64,000 bases of DNA from Sipunculus nudus (lineage: Eukaryota; Annelida; Sipuncula; Golfingiida; Sipunculidae). The stretch is from positions 52,831,676-52,895,675 of the forward strand of contig CM049316.1 of assembly GCA_026874595.1 (NCBI GenBank), written 5' to 3'. The notes under the pieces are model-generated. The model saw only the letters and a list, made by a program, of their open reading frames with translations. It was not told the DNA's origin and searched no databases. Positions within the stretch are counted from its first letter, which is position 1. Each line of letters starts with the position of its first letter. Below, one piece after another: positions 1 to 11,430 of the stretch. A program made the translations under genes and the position numbers.

Positions 1-2381
1 GTGGTTAAGGTTTTGGACTTCTGGTATCTTGAACAATGTGGAGTGGTTAAGGGCTTTAACTTCTGATATCAAGGGCAATGTAGAGTGGTTAAAGTTTTGG
101 ACTTCTAATATCAAGGACAATGTAGAGTGGTTAAGGTTTGGACTTCTGATATCAAGGGCAATGTAGAGTGGTTAAGGTTTTGGACTTCTGATATCTAGAA
201 CAATGTAGAGTGGTTAAGGTTTTGGACTTCTGATATCAAGGGCAATGTAGAGTGGTTAAGGTTTTGGACTTCTGATATCTAGAACAATGTAGAGTAGTTA
301 AAGTTTTGGACTTCTGATATCAAGGCAATGTAGAGTGGTTAAGGTTTTGGACTTCTGATATCCAGGGCAAAGTAGAGTGGTTAAGGTTTTGGACTTCTGG
401 TATCTTGAACAATGTGGAGTGGTTAAGGGCTTTAACTTCTGATATCAAGGGCAATGTAGAGTGGTTAAGGTTTTGGACTTCTGATATCAAGGGCAATCTG
501 GAGTGGTTAGGTTTTGGACTTTTGATATCAAGGGCAATTTGGAGTGGTTACGGTTTTGGACTTCTGATATCAAGGGCAATGTAGAGTGGTTAAGGTTTTG
601 GACTTCTGGTCTCTTGAACAATGTGGAGTGGTTAAGAGCTTTAACTTCTGATATCAAGGGCAATGTAGAGTGGTTAAGGTTTTGGACTTCTGGAATCTTG
701 AACAATGTGGAGTGGTTAAAGTTTTTGACTTCTCATATCAAGGGCAATGTAGAGTGGTTAAAGTTTTGGACTTCTAATATCAAGGACAATGTAGAGTGGT
801 TAAAGTTTGGACTTCTGATATCAAGGGCAATGTAGAGTGGTTAAGGTTTTGGACTTCTTATATCTAGAACAATGTAGAGTGGTTAAAGATTGGACTTCTG
901 ATATCAAGGGCAATGTAGAGTGGTTAAGGTTTTGGACTTCTGATATCAAGGGCAATGTAGAGTGGTTAAGGTTTTGGACTTCTGATATCTAGAACAATGT
1001 AGAGTAGTTAAAGTTTTGGACTTCTGATATCAAGGCAATGTAGAGTGGTTAAGGTTTTGGACTTCTGATATCAAGGGCAATGTAGAGTGGTTAAGGTTTT
1101 TGACTTCTGGTATCTTGAACAATGTGGAGTGGTTAAGGGCTTTAACTTCTGATATCAAGGGCAATGTAGAGTGGTTAAAGTTTTGGACTTCTAATATCAA
1201 GGACAATGTAGAGTGGTTAAGGTTTGGACTTCTGATATCAAGGGCAATGTAGAGTGGTTAAGGTTTTGGACTTCTGATATCTAGAACAATGTAGAGTGGT
1301 TCAGGTTTTGGACTTCTGATATCAAGGGCAATGTAGAGTGGTTAAGGTTTTGGACTTCTGATATCTAGAACAATGTAGAATAGTTAAAGTTTTGGACTTC
1401 TGATATCAAGGCTAAGTAGAGTGGTTAAGGTTTTGGACTTCTGATATCAAGGCAATGTAGAGTGGTTAAGGTTTTGGACTTCTGATATCAAGGGCAATGT
1501 AGAGTGGTTAAGGTTTTTGACTTCTGGTATCTTGAACAATGTGGAGTGGTTAAGGGCTTTAACTTCTGATATCAAAGGCAATGTAGAGTGTTTAAAGTTT
1601 TGGACTTCTAATATCAAGGACAATGTAGAGTGGTTAAGGTTTGGACTTCTGATATCAAGGGCAATGTAGAGTGGTTAAGGTTTTGGACTTCTGATATCTA
1701 GAACAAGGTAGAGTGGTTAAGGTTTTGGACTTCTGATATCAAGGGCAATGTAGAGTGGTTAAGGTTTGGACTTCTGATATCAAGGGCAATGTAGAGTGGT
1801 TAAGGTTTTGGACTTCTGATATCTAGAACAATGTAGAGTGGTTAAGGTTTTGGACTTCTGATATCTTGAACAATGTGGAGTGGTTAAGGGCTTTAACTTC
1901 TGATATCAAGGGCAATGTAGAGTGGTTAAAGTTTTGGACTTCTAATATCAAGGGCAATGTAGAGTGGTTAAGGTTTTTGACTTCTGGTATCTTGAACAAT
2001 GTGGAGTGGTTAAGGGCTTTAACTTCTGATATCAAGGGCAATGTAGAGTGGTTAAAGTTTTGGACTTCTAATATCAAGGACAATGTAGAGTGGTTAAGGT
2101 TTGGACTTCTGATATCAAGGGCAATGAAGAGTGGTTAAGGTTTTGGACTTCTGATATCTAGAACAATGTAGAGTGGTTAAGGTTTTGGACTTCTGATATC
2201 AAGGGCAATGTAGAGTGGTTAAGGTTTTGGACTTCTGATATCTAGAACAATGTAGAATAGTTAAAGTTTTGGACTTCTGATATCAAGGCTAAGTAGAGTG
2301 GTTAAGGTTTTGGACTTCTGATATCAAGGGCAATGTAGAGTGGTTAAGGTTTTGGACTTCTGATATCAAGGGCAATGTAGA
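1..2381. repeat. Higher-order repeat copy 1 (2381 bp)
   Basis: The block starting at base 1 recurs from 2382 with an offset of exactly 2381 bp at every marker checked: the GGTATCTTGAACAATGTGG start (1 and 2382), the rare CAATCTGGAGTGG variant (about 497 and 2878), and GCTAAGTAGAGTGG (1411 and 3792). This copy holds GCTAAGTAGAGTGG twice, at 1411 and 2288, 877 bp apart, which indicates an internal 877-bp duplication. Confidence 0.85.
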
Positions 2382-3885
2382 GTGGTTAAGGTTTTGGACT
2401 TCTGGTATCTTGAACAATGTGGAGTGGTTAAGGGCTTTAACTTCTGATATCAAGGGCAATGTAGAGTGGTTAAAGTTTTGGACTTCTAATATCAAGGACA
2501 ATGTAGAGTGGTTAAGGTTTGGACTTCTGATATCAAGGGCAATGTAGAGTGGTTAAGGTTTTGGACTTCTGATATCTAGAACAATGTAGAGTGGTTCAGG
2601 TTTTGGACTTCTGATATCAAGGGCAATGTAGAGTGGTTAAGGTTTTGGACTTCTGATATCTAGAACAATGTAGAGTAGTTAAAGTTTTGGACTTCTGATA
2701 TCAAGGCAATGTAGAGTGGTTAAGGTTTTGGACTTCTGATATCCAGGGCAAAGTAGAGTGGTTAAGGTTTTGGACTTCTGGTATCTTGAACAATGTGGAG
2801 TGGTTAAGGGCTTTAACTTCTGATATCAAGGGCAATGTAGAGTGGTTAAGGTTTTGGACTTCTGATATCAAGGGCAATCTGGAGTGGTTAGGTTTTGGAC
2901 TTTTGATATCAAGGGCAATTTGGAGTGGTTACGGTTTTGGACTTCTGATATCAAGGGCAATGTAGAGTGGTTAAGGTTTTGGACTTCTGGTCTCTTGAAC
3001 AATGTGGAGTGGTTAAGGGCTTTAACTTCTGATATCAAGGGCAATGTAGAGTGGTTAAGGTTTTGGACTTCTGGAATCTTGAACAATGTGGAGTGGTTAA
3101 AGTTTTTGACTTCTCATATCAAGGGCAATGTAGAGTGGTTAAAGTTTTGGACTTCTAATATCAAGGACAATGTAGAGTGGTTAAAGTTTGGACTTCTGAT
3201 ATCAAGGGCAATGTAGAGTGGTTAAGGTTTTGGACTTCTTATATCTAGAACAATGTAGAGTGGTTAAAGATTGGACTTCTGATATCAAGGGCAATGTAGA
3301 GTGGTTAAGGTTTTGGACTTCTGATATCAAGGGCAATGTAGAGTGGTTAAGGTTTTGGACTTCTGATATCTAGAACAATGTAGAGTAGTTAAAGTTTTGG
3401 ACTTCTGATATCAAGGCAATGTAGAGTGGTTAAGGTTTTGGACTTCTGATATCAAGGGCAATGTAGAGTGGTTAAGGTTTTTGACTTCTGGTATCTTGAA
3501 CAATGTGGAGTGGTTAAGGGCTTTAACTTCTGATATCAAGGGCAATGTAGAGTGGTTAAAGTTTTGGACTTCTAATATCAAGGACAATGTAGAGTGGTTA
3601 AGGTTTGGACTTCTGATATCAAGGGCAATGTAGAGTGGTTAAGGTTTTTGACTTCTGATATCTAGAACAATGTAGAGTGGTTAAGGTTTTGGACTTCTGA
3701 TATCAAGGGCAATGTAGAGTGGTTAAGGTTTTGGACTTCTGATATCTAGAACAATGTAGAATAGTTAAAGTTTTGGACTTCTGATATCAAGGCTAAGTAG
3801 AGTGGTTAAGGTTTTGGACTTCTGATATCAAGGGCAATGTAGAGTGGTTAAGGTTTTGGACTTCTGATATCAAGGGTTATGTAGA
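2382..3885. repeat. Higher-order repeat copy 2 (1504 bp)
   Basis: It aligns to copy 1 at offset 2381 but is shorter by 877 bp. The next copy begins at 3886 with the same GGTATCTTGAACAATGTGG start. Between 2884 and 3216 it matches 503-835 with a single visible base difference, so the duplication is recent or has been homogenised. Confidence 0.85.
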
Positions 3886-4740
3886 GTGGTTAAGGTTTTG
3901 GACTTCTGGTATCTTGAACAATGTGGAGTGGTTAAGGGCTTTAACTTCTGATATCAAGGGCAATGTAGAGTGGTTAAAGTTTTGGACTTCTAATATCAAG
4001 GACAATGTAGAGTGGTTAAGGTTTGGACTTCTGATATCAAGGGCAATGTAGAGTGGTTAAGGTTTTGGACTTCTGATATCTAGAACAATGTAGAGTGGTT
4101 AATGTTTTGGACTTCTGATATCAAGGGCAATGTAGAGTGGTTAAGGTTTTGGACTTCTGATATCTAGAACAATGTAGAGTAGTTAAAGTTTTGGACTTCT
4201 GATATCAAGGCAATGTAGAGTGGTTAAGGTTTTGGACTTCTGATATCCAGGGCAAAGTAGAGTGGTTAAGGTTTTGGACTTCTGGTATCTTGAACAATGT
4301 GGAGTGGTTAAGGGCTTTAACTTCTGATATCAAGGGCAATATAGAGTGGTTAAGGTTTTGGACTTCTGATATCAAGGGCAATCTGGAGTGGTTAGGTTTT
4401 GGACTTTTGATATCAAGGGCAATTTGGAGTGGTTACGGTTTTGGACTTCTGATATCAAGGGCAATGTAGAGTGGTTAAGGTTTTGGACTTCTGGTCTCTT
4501 GAACAATGTGGAGTGGTTAAGGTTTTGAACTTCTGATATCAAGGGCAATGTAGAGTGGTTAAGGTTTTGGACTTCTGGTATCTTGAACAATGTGGAGTGG
4601 TTAAAGTTTTTGACTTCTCATATCAAGGGCAATGTAGAGTGGTTAAAGTTTTGGACTTCTAATATCAAGGACAATGTAGAGTGGTTAAAGTTTGGACTTC
4701 TGATATCAAGGGCAATGTAGAGTGGTTAAGGTTTTGGACT
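3886..4740. repeat. Higher-order repeat copy 3 (partial)
   Basis: It follows copy 2 at an offset of 1504 bp (the rare CAATCTGGAGTGG variant recurs near 4382) and then gives way at about 4740 to a different arrangement of units. It differs from copy 2 in several units, including GGTTAATGTT near 4099 and AATATAGAG near 4340. Confidence 0.75.
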
Positions 4741-7113
4741 TCTGATATCTAGAACAATGTAGAGTAGTTAAAGTTTTGGACTTCTGATATCAAGGCAAAG
4801 TAGAGTGGTTAAGGTTTTGAACTTCTGATATCAAGGGCAATGTAGAGTGGTTAAGGTTTTGGACTTCTGATATCTAGAACAATGTAGAGTAGTTAAAGTT
4901 TTGGACTTCTGATATCAAGGCAAAGTAGAGTGGTTAAGGTTTTGAACTTCTGATATTAAGGGTAATGTAGAGTGGTTAAGGTTTTGGACTTCTGATATCT
5001 AGAACAATGTAGAGTAGTTAAAGTTTTGGACTTCTGATATCAAGGCAAAGTAGAGTGGTTAAGGTTTTGAACTTCTGATATCAAGGGCAATGTAGAGTGG
5101 TTAAGGTTTTGGACTTCTGATATCTAGAACAATGTAGAGTAGTTAAAGTTTTGGACTTCTGATATCAAGGCAATGTAGAGTGGTTAAGGTTTTGAACTTC
5201 TGATATCAAGGGCAATGTAGAGTGGTTAAGGTTTTGGACTTCTGATATCAAGGGCAATGTAGAGTGGTTAAGGTTTTTGACTTCTGATATCTAGAACAAT
5301 GTAGAGTAGTTAAAGTTTTGGACTTCTGATATCAAGGCAAAGTAGAGTGGTTAAGGTTTTGAACTTCTGATATCAAGGGCAATGTAGAGTGGTTAAGGTT
5401 TTGGACTTCTGATATCTAGAACAATGTAGAGTAGTTAAAGTTTTGGACTTCTGATATCAAGGCAATGTAGAGTGGTTAAGGTTTTGAACTTCTGATATCA
5501 AGGGCAATGTAGAGTGGTTAAGGTTTTGGACTTCTGATATCTAGAACAATGTAGAGTGGTTAAGGTTTTGGACTTCTGATATCTTGAACAATGTGGAGTG
5601 GTTAAGGGCTTTAACTTCTGATATCAAGGGCAATGTAGAGTGGTTAAAGTTTTGGACTTCTAATATCAAGGGCAATGTAGAGTGGTTAAGGTTTTTGACT
5701 TCTGGTATCTTGAACAATGTGGAGTGGTTAAGGGCTTTAACTTCTGATATCTAGAACAATGTAGAGTAGTTAAAGTTTTGGACTTCTGATATAAAGGCAA
5801 TGTAGAGTGGTTAAGGTTTTGAACTTCTGATATCAAGGGCAATGTAGAGTGGTTAAGGTTTTGGACTTCTGGTATCTTGAACAATGTGGAGTGGTTAAGG
5901 GCTTTAACTTCTGATATCTAGAACAATGTAGAGTAGTTAAAGTTTTGGACTTCTGATATAAAGGCAATGTAGAGTGGTTAAGGTTTTGAACTTCTGATAT
6001 CAAGGGCAATGTAGAGTGGTTAAGGTTTTGGACTTCTGATATCTAGAACAATGTAGAGTAGTTAAAGTTTTGGACTTCTGATATCAAGGCAAAGTAGAGT
6101 GGTTAAGGTTTTGAACTTCTGATATCAAGGGCAATGTAGAGTGGTTAAGGTTTTGGACTTCTGATATCTAGAACAATGTAGAGTAGTTAAAGTTTTGGAC
6201 TTCTGATATCAAGGCAATGTAGAGTGGTTAAGGTTTTGAACTTCTGATATCAAGGGCAATGTAGAGTGGTTAAGGTTTTGGACTTCTGATATCTAGAACA
6301 ATGTAGAGTAGTTAAAGTTTTGGACTTCTGATATCAAGGCAAAGTAGAGTGGTTAAGGTTTTGAACTTCTGATATCAAGGGCAATGTAGAGTGGTTAAGG
6401 TTTTGGACTTCTGATACCAGAACAATGTAGAGTAGTTAAAGTTTTGGACTTCTGATATCAAGGCAATGTAGAGTGGTTAAGGTTTTGAACTTCTGATATC
6501 AAGGGCAATGTAGAGTGGTTAAGGTTTTGGACTTCTGATATCTAGAACAATGTAGAGTGGTTAAAGTTTGTACTTCTGGTATCAAGGGTAATGTAGAGTG
6601 GTTAAGGTTTTGGACTTCTGGTATCTAGAACAATGTAGAGTGGTTAAAGTTTTGGACTTCTAATATCTAGAACAATGTAGAGTAGTTAAAGTTTTGGACT
6701 TCTGATATCAATGCAAAGTAGAGTGGTTAAGGTTTTGAACTTCTGATATCAAGGGCTATGTAGAGTGGTTAAGGTTTTGGACTTTTGATATCTAGAACAA
6801 TGTAGAGTAGTTAAAGTTTTGGACTTCTGATATCAAGGCAATGTAGAGTGGTTAAGGTTTTGAACTTCTGATATCAAGGGCAATGTAGAGTGGTTAAGGT
6901 TTTGGACTTCTGATATCTAGAACAATGTAGAGTGGTTAAAGTTTGGACTTCTGGTATCAAGGGCAATGTAGAGTGGTTAAGGTTTTGGACTTCTGATATC
7001 TAGAACAATGTAGAGTGGTTAAAGTTTGGACTTCTGATATCAAGGGCAATGTTGAGTGGTTAAGGTTAAGCTTTTAGACTTCTGATATCAGGAACAAGGT
7101 GGAGTGGTTAAAG
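4741..7113. repeat. Satellite segment organised as about 125-bp trimers
   Basis: From here the array is dominated by a three-unit block: ATCTAGAACAATGTAGAGTAG, then ATCAAGGCAAAGTAGAG or GGCAATGTAGAG, then GAACTTCTGATATCAAGGGC. The ATCTAG marker recurs at 4744, 4869, 4994 and 5119, about 125 bp apart, with occasional extra single units. Near 5566-5890 the GGGCTTTAAC type reappears. The last 500 bp is more diverged, as is usual at an array edge. Confidence 0.8.
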
Positions 7114-7383
7114 TTTTGGATATGTGACATGTACATCGGTATTCATAATGAAACCATCAATCCACCCACATCCATGCTGTCGGACGATTGTTTACATCTC
7201 AACCTTGGTTCTGTTTTGATGCTGTTTGTTACTTTGTGTTTGTATATATCTGACAGGAATAGATTCTTTGTATGTGCATACATAATAGATTTTAATCAAT
7301 TATGCACAAATGCAATTGATTTAATTGATTTTGAAAGAAAACATTGGTTTAATTTACGGCACACCACCAGGGGTGTCAATATA

Positions 7384-7424
7384 GGGGGGTGGGAGGGGGG
7401 GGTATATATCTTCCCCCCCCCCCC
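7384..7424. other. G-run/C-run hairpin with G-quadruplex potential
   Basis: Runs of 6, 3 and 8 G (7384-7402) are separated by single T and A. After TATATATCTT come 12 C (7413-7424). The arm 7391-7402 can pair with 7413-7424, with one mismatch and a 10-base loop. The G strand can also form a quadruplex. Confidence 0.75.
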
Positions 7425-7588
7425 TTTTTGGCAATGGTCAATGTGAACCTAGTTTAGAATTAACTTATAGTGGAAACATACTACCTTATTTTTAAAAACC
7501 TTATAACATATTTGTACATCTTGTAAAATATTTGAAATGTGATTAAGTATATATATTTGAAATGTGTCATACAGACACTTAAAAGGTT

Positions 7589-7619
7589 GGTATATATATA
7601 TATATATGTGTGTGTGTGT
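7589..7619. repeat. (TA)n(TG)n microsatellite
   Basis: About nine TA dinucleotides pass directly into about six TG dinucleotides. Confidence 0.9.
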
Positions 7620-8727
7620 CTTCAAGTCATCCCCCTAACCCTGGAAGATAAATTGATGCCACTGCAAACCACTAATAATACCATCAAAATAATCTTATAA
7701 ATTTGCTCATAATCCTATCCACATACTGAAGTTTTTTCTATCAATTGTGTAACATTAAACAAATTTCAAATTATTATTACACATTTATTGATGATAGAAT
7801 TTTGATAGATTCTTTGGAACATGTTCTAACAGGTATTTTTTTTTATCCCACAACCCAGAATGGCCAAATGAATGGCAGCATAATGATCAAGCCAATTGGC
7901 CTCATGCCTTCTCACTGCAAGACGTGTGAATAAAACCAAGCAAACAAGTTCAGGCCTTGTTTTCCAGAACATAGTGATAATTTGCATGCAAGCCATCAGA
8001 GCTGTGAAAGAAGCAGGTAGATTTTTCGACCTATCTGGCTTCCAGTCAACCCCTCATGATGAATTCATGACAAATCAGACAATTAATGCTCACCTCCTGT
8101 TGGTCATGACATCTTGTAATAGCAACTTGTACCAAAACGTGAACTCTTTCCTAGGTAAAACCTACAAGAACTTGAGTTCTTATCCAACTGCTAAGTTACA
8201 GTGAAAGCAGGATGATGGATTACCACTGACTCCAGCCAAAAAACAAAGCCAGAATATGACAGGGCAAGTCAGAATGTAAGGACCAACTGACAGAGCATCA
8301 GAACACGCTATCTTGTGATGTACTTACTGAAGCTAAATCAAGTATACACTAACTCCTATAAAAGAACAAATTAACTGCTTTACTAAAAGACACAAATTAC
8401 AGATGTCAAATGAGAAACCATTGGTCTGTTAGTGTCACAGACACCTTTTCTGCCTTTTCCTGTATTTACATGATACATTTACATATTCAGACAAAACATG
8501 ACAGTTTGTAATAACAGATCTAAAGAGCCTTTTTATCTCAGGAATAACATCCAAGGTCCTAAAAAAAGCAACTGTTTTTGAGGTAAGCTACTTCAAGAAA
8601 CTTCATGTCATTTGAATTTGTTAAGAGTCATTCATGAATGACTCTCCAATTATGAGTTTTTTGTAAGTTTTTCTTATTTTAGAGTTGATATTTTTTCAGG
8701 AAGATTTTTTCATGATAAATTATGGAG

Positions 8728-8932
8728 AAATTTCTAATTCATAAAATTGTTTATTAGGATATTTTACAGAATGACTCACAAAGCACTTTGAAGTTAAATT
8801 TCAAATTCATAAAATTGTTCATTAGGATATTTTACAGAATGACTCATGAAGCACTTTAAAGTTAAATTTCAAATTCATAAATTGTTTATTAGGATATTTT
8901 ACAGAATGACTCATGAAGCACTTTAAAGTTCT
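8728..8932. repeat. 68-bp tandem repeat, three copies
   Basis: The marker AGGATATTTTACAGAATGAC occurs at 8756, 8824 and 8891 (68 and 67 bp apart), within units that begin AAATTTCAAATTCATAAA and end CACTTTAAAGTT. Copies 2 and 3 are almost identical; copy 1 is the most diverged. Confidence 0.9.
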
Positions 8933-9243
8933 TTAAACAATTTTCTTGGACATTCCATGCTTCAAGCTTTCATTTTAATAGTTTTTTTTTATTTTGAAAC
9001 ACAAGGGATAAGTTTTGCAAATCCTTGAAAATTTAATCCACAAATTCTGCCTCTTTGACTTTTATATCCATCATCTTCAGTAACTAGCATGATGTTAAAT
9101 ATATTTTGGTCCCGAAATAATAAAACAGTATGTGTCCTGAGAAGAATGGGTAAAGCAAGGCAACAAATGTTCCTGACATGACATGACTCCAAATTTGTGG
9201 CATCAGAGATGCCAATTAAACTCCTCATATAGGTGCAAGTGGA
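8933..9243. other. Unique AT-rich spacer
   Basis: Nothing supportable seen. A 79-codon minus frame lies at 8989-9228 without recognisable features. Confidence 0.6.
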
Positions 9244-9735
9244 GCCACCTCTTTGGTCTACAAGAAAACTCTCAAAAATGGATGGACATGCTTAATTTCA
9301 GACCAATACATTGAACCACTCCTGAGATTTGAGTGACTTTCACCAAAAGCAAAAGATCGCAGATGGTGCCACCAGTCTTGAGTACAAGATGGAGGTATCC
9401 AAGATTTATGGGCATGCATAATTTCAGGCCAATATAGCAAACAACTCTTGAGAAAAGGACATCAAAGTATTCTACAAAAATGGAAAGGTAGGTGGCGCCA
9501 CCTGTTTGGGATACAAGAAAACTCCATGATGGATTGACATGCCAAATTTCAGACCAATACATTAAATTACTCCTGAGACATGAGTGATTTTCACCGAAAG
9601 CAAAGACATGGATGTATGCCACACAAATACAATTACATATAGCGCCACCAGTCTTGAGTACGAGATGGAAATATCCAAGATCTATGGACATGCACAATTT
9701 CAGGCCAATACATTGAACCAATCACTAAGATGTAA
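9244..9735. repeat. Diverged tandem repeat, four copies of about 125-150 bp (family R2)
   Basis: GCCACC followed by a TACAAG/TACGAG motif begins copies at 9244, 9368, 9497 and 9644. Each continues with ATGC-(A/T)AATTTCAG-(A/G)CCAATA. Copies 1 and 3 resemble each other, as do 2 and 4, so the ancestor was a dimer of about 250-276 bp. Copy 3 starts in the perfect palindrome GGTGGCGCCACC (9491-9502), a motif shared with family R1. A 149-codon minus frame (9272-9721) crosses all copies and is probably incidental. Confidence 0.8.
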
Positions 9736-10229
9736 AGATGGCAAACACAAAACTCTGTTTAGGTGAATACAATAAGGATTATGATGTGTATACACTTGTT
9801 GTGTGGACATTTGAAATGAACTACGATGTCGGTAATATCTCTTGAATGTATTATTGTATCATGATGGAAGCATCGGCCAACTCAAGCTGGTTTCGGAGCT
9901 GTCTCCATGACAAATACAAGTCACACTAGGTCACGACCATAGAGCTCAGCTGGCAATATCTGGCCACCTAAGAGGAACTTACATTGTGTTGTACACGCCC
10001 AGGGGACCAGAAAGTTTGTCCGTTCTGGAATAGTGATTGTCTGCTTTACTGAGTTTACAGTAAACATAAAATACAGGTAAATTTGAAGAGACTGAGATTT
10101 AGTGTCCGCATTAGTGAGTTGTCAATCTTACTGAGTTGTCAGCAGGAAGGAGTTTCACTGTATATCTATAGTTTCAGAAGTAACATTTATAGCATGGGAA
10201 CTATGTTATACAAGGGCAATGTGACACTG
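9736..10229. other. Unique DNA between two repeats
   Basis: No gene, RNA or repeat recognised. Confidence 0.6.
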
Positions 10230-10706
10230 ATGTCAGAAGAGAGTCAGAAGATTCTAGGTCCAATGGTTACGATTTGTGCCCCGTTAGTGGAAGACCACAT
10301 CTTTGAAGGTCTAAAAAAAAACAGAAAAAAAATGTGCAACATTTCTTTAAAAATACAGGTGGCACCACCAATCTGCAGGAACTGATAAAAAAATTGATGA
10401 TCAATCCACATGCAAAGAATCCTTGTGATCAATGCATGGTGATCAAAGTATGGTAATCAGTTATCCAGATACTGGAACTTTTGTATCAAATTTTTCATTA
10501 TTCTTGGGGTACTTCTGAGCCCCATAGCTTGGAGGATATGGGTAGCAGAGACCTAATTTCAGGTTTCCAAGGAGTTTTTCACGGACCTCCCTGGATGAAG
10601 TTAGAAGATTTTAGGTCTAGTGGTTACGATTTGTGCCCTGTTAACGGACGGATGGACAGACGGACAGACGGATGAAGGACAAAGAGTGATCGCTATAGCT
10701 CAGATG
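10230..10706 (+). mobile_element. Interspersed element R1, copy at 10.2 kb
   Basis: R1 is a family I define from at least six copies in this window. The modules in order are: CTAGGTCC..GGTTACGATTTGTGCCC; an A-rich stretch; CAGGTGGCACCACCAATCTG; GATCAATGCAT; CTTTTGTATCAAATTTTT; TTGGAGGATATGGGT; CCTAATTTCAGGTTTCCAAG; ACCTCCCTGGATG; the CTAGGTC..GTTACGATTTGTGCCC module again; GGACGGA runs; and a tail ATCGCTATAGCTCAGATGAC. No coding frame and no transposase is visible, so it is a non-autonomous element of unknown class. This copy has the most complete tail. Confidence 0.75.
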
Positions 10707-10737
10707 ACTATATTTCAGTCATCTCAGCTAAAAATGA

Positions 10738-10805
10738 CTGAAATTTTTAGGCATTTTACAAATTGAATGAAAAATCAGTCAGTTTACTTGACACATTGAC
10801 TGAAT
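10738..10805 (+). repeat. Left arm of a 3.2-kb inverted repeat
   Basis: It begins CTGAAATTTTTAGGCATTTT and ends TTGACACATTGACTGAA. The reverse complement of 13858-13925 has the same start and end with about 85% identity by eye. The arms enclose the Harbinger-like element at 11431-13199. Confidence 0.75.
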
Positions 10806-11427
10806 CTATATGAAATAGTCTTTTGTTTCACATATCTCATTATTGTGAAACAAATATTGCCAAATAGTATAACGAGCTAAGTTTGAGTAAACATAATGCC
10901 TGTTTCTTTGTTCTATTCTATTTATGGAGAATGCTGATCAAATCATAAAATACAGAATCATCACAGGTAAACAGAATCATAGAGTTGAAGTATACACACT
11001 TTTATAACATAATGAAATATGCAACCAGAATAAAGTCAAATGAAACATTAAAATGTGTAATAGTATGTGAAATGTATGAGGAAGTATGGTAGAGGTAAAA
11101 TTCCACAGTTACATACCTATAAATACCAAAAACATGATTAAGATAATGAGTTACAAAGGCTTCTACTTAACTAAAATTACTGACTCTACTGTTTTTGTTT
11201 CATTAAATGATTTTGTCATCTATATTCTTTGAGTGGAGCCAAACTGATGGTTTGGAATGTTGAGCTGTGAACTTTTCTAATCATAGTGATCATACTATAT
11301 TACCTCCATCCACCCCCACCCCCATATTGTCATATAAAAGAATTTTGCCATAAAAATAGCTTCTAATTTCAATCTGTAAAATAGGAGTTATATTTACAAA
11401 CATTGTCAAAGTTTCCTCAAATATTAA
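10806..11427. other. AT-rich DNA between the inverted arm and the Harbinger-like element
   Basis: No gene seen; presumably the interior of the larger inverted-repeat element. Confidence 0.5.
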
Positions 11428-11430
11428 TTA
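11428..11430. other. Target site duplication TTA, left
   Basis: Immediately outside the left terminal inverted repeat; matches TTA at 13200-13202. Confidence 0.7.

Larger units (their letters stand above)
1..7113. repeat. 42-bp satellite array with higher-order structure, open at the left edge
   Basis: About 170 head-to-tail copies of a unit near 42 bp, with 39-41 bp variants; the core is GTAGAGTGGTTAAGGTTTTG followed by GACTTCTGATATCAAGGGCA. At least three unit types alternate: a main type with ATCAAGGGCAAT, a type with ATCTTGAACAATGTGG plus GGGCTTTAAC, and a type with ATCTAGAACAATGTAGAG. Because 42 is divisible by three, short frames stay open on both strands, for example VEWLRFWTSDIKGN on plus and LISEVQNLNHSTLP on minus. 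TAG codons in the third unit type and 39-41 bp units break every frame, so I treat it as non-coding satellite. The array is already under way at base 1 and decays into unique DNA near 7113. Confidence 0.97.
7114..8727. other. Unique AT-rich DNA right of the satellite
   Basis: No recognisable gene. Frames of 115 codons (7099-7446) and 102 codons (7896-8204) are open on plus, but the first begins inside the satellite and ends in a G/C run, and neither resembles a family I know. The part from about 7880 to 8200 is higher in GC and lower in repeats than its surroundings. Confidence 0.6.

Noticed and set aside
503-835. 110-codon plus frame, repeated at 2884-3216, as a gene
   Set aside because: It lies wholly in the 42-bp satellite, is open only because 42 is divisible by three, and neighbouring units carry TAG or off-length units.
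7896-8204. 102-codon plus frame as a gene
   Set aside because: No recognisable domain or splice context; frames of this size are expected by chance in six frames of 64 kb.
9272-9721. 149-codon minus frame as a transposon protein
   Set aside because: It crosses four copies of the R2 repeat and its sequence simply repeats with them; no transposase or reverse transcriptase motifs.
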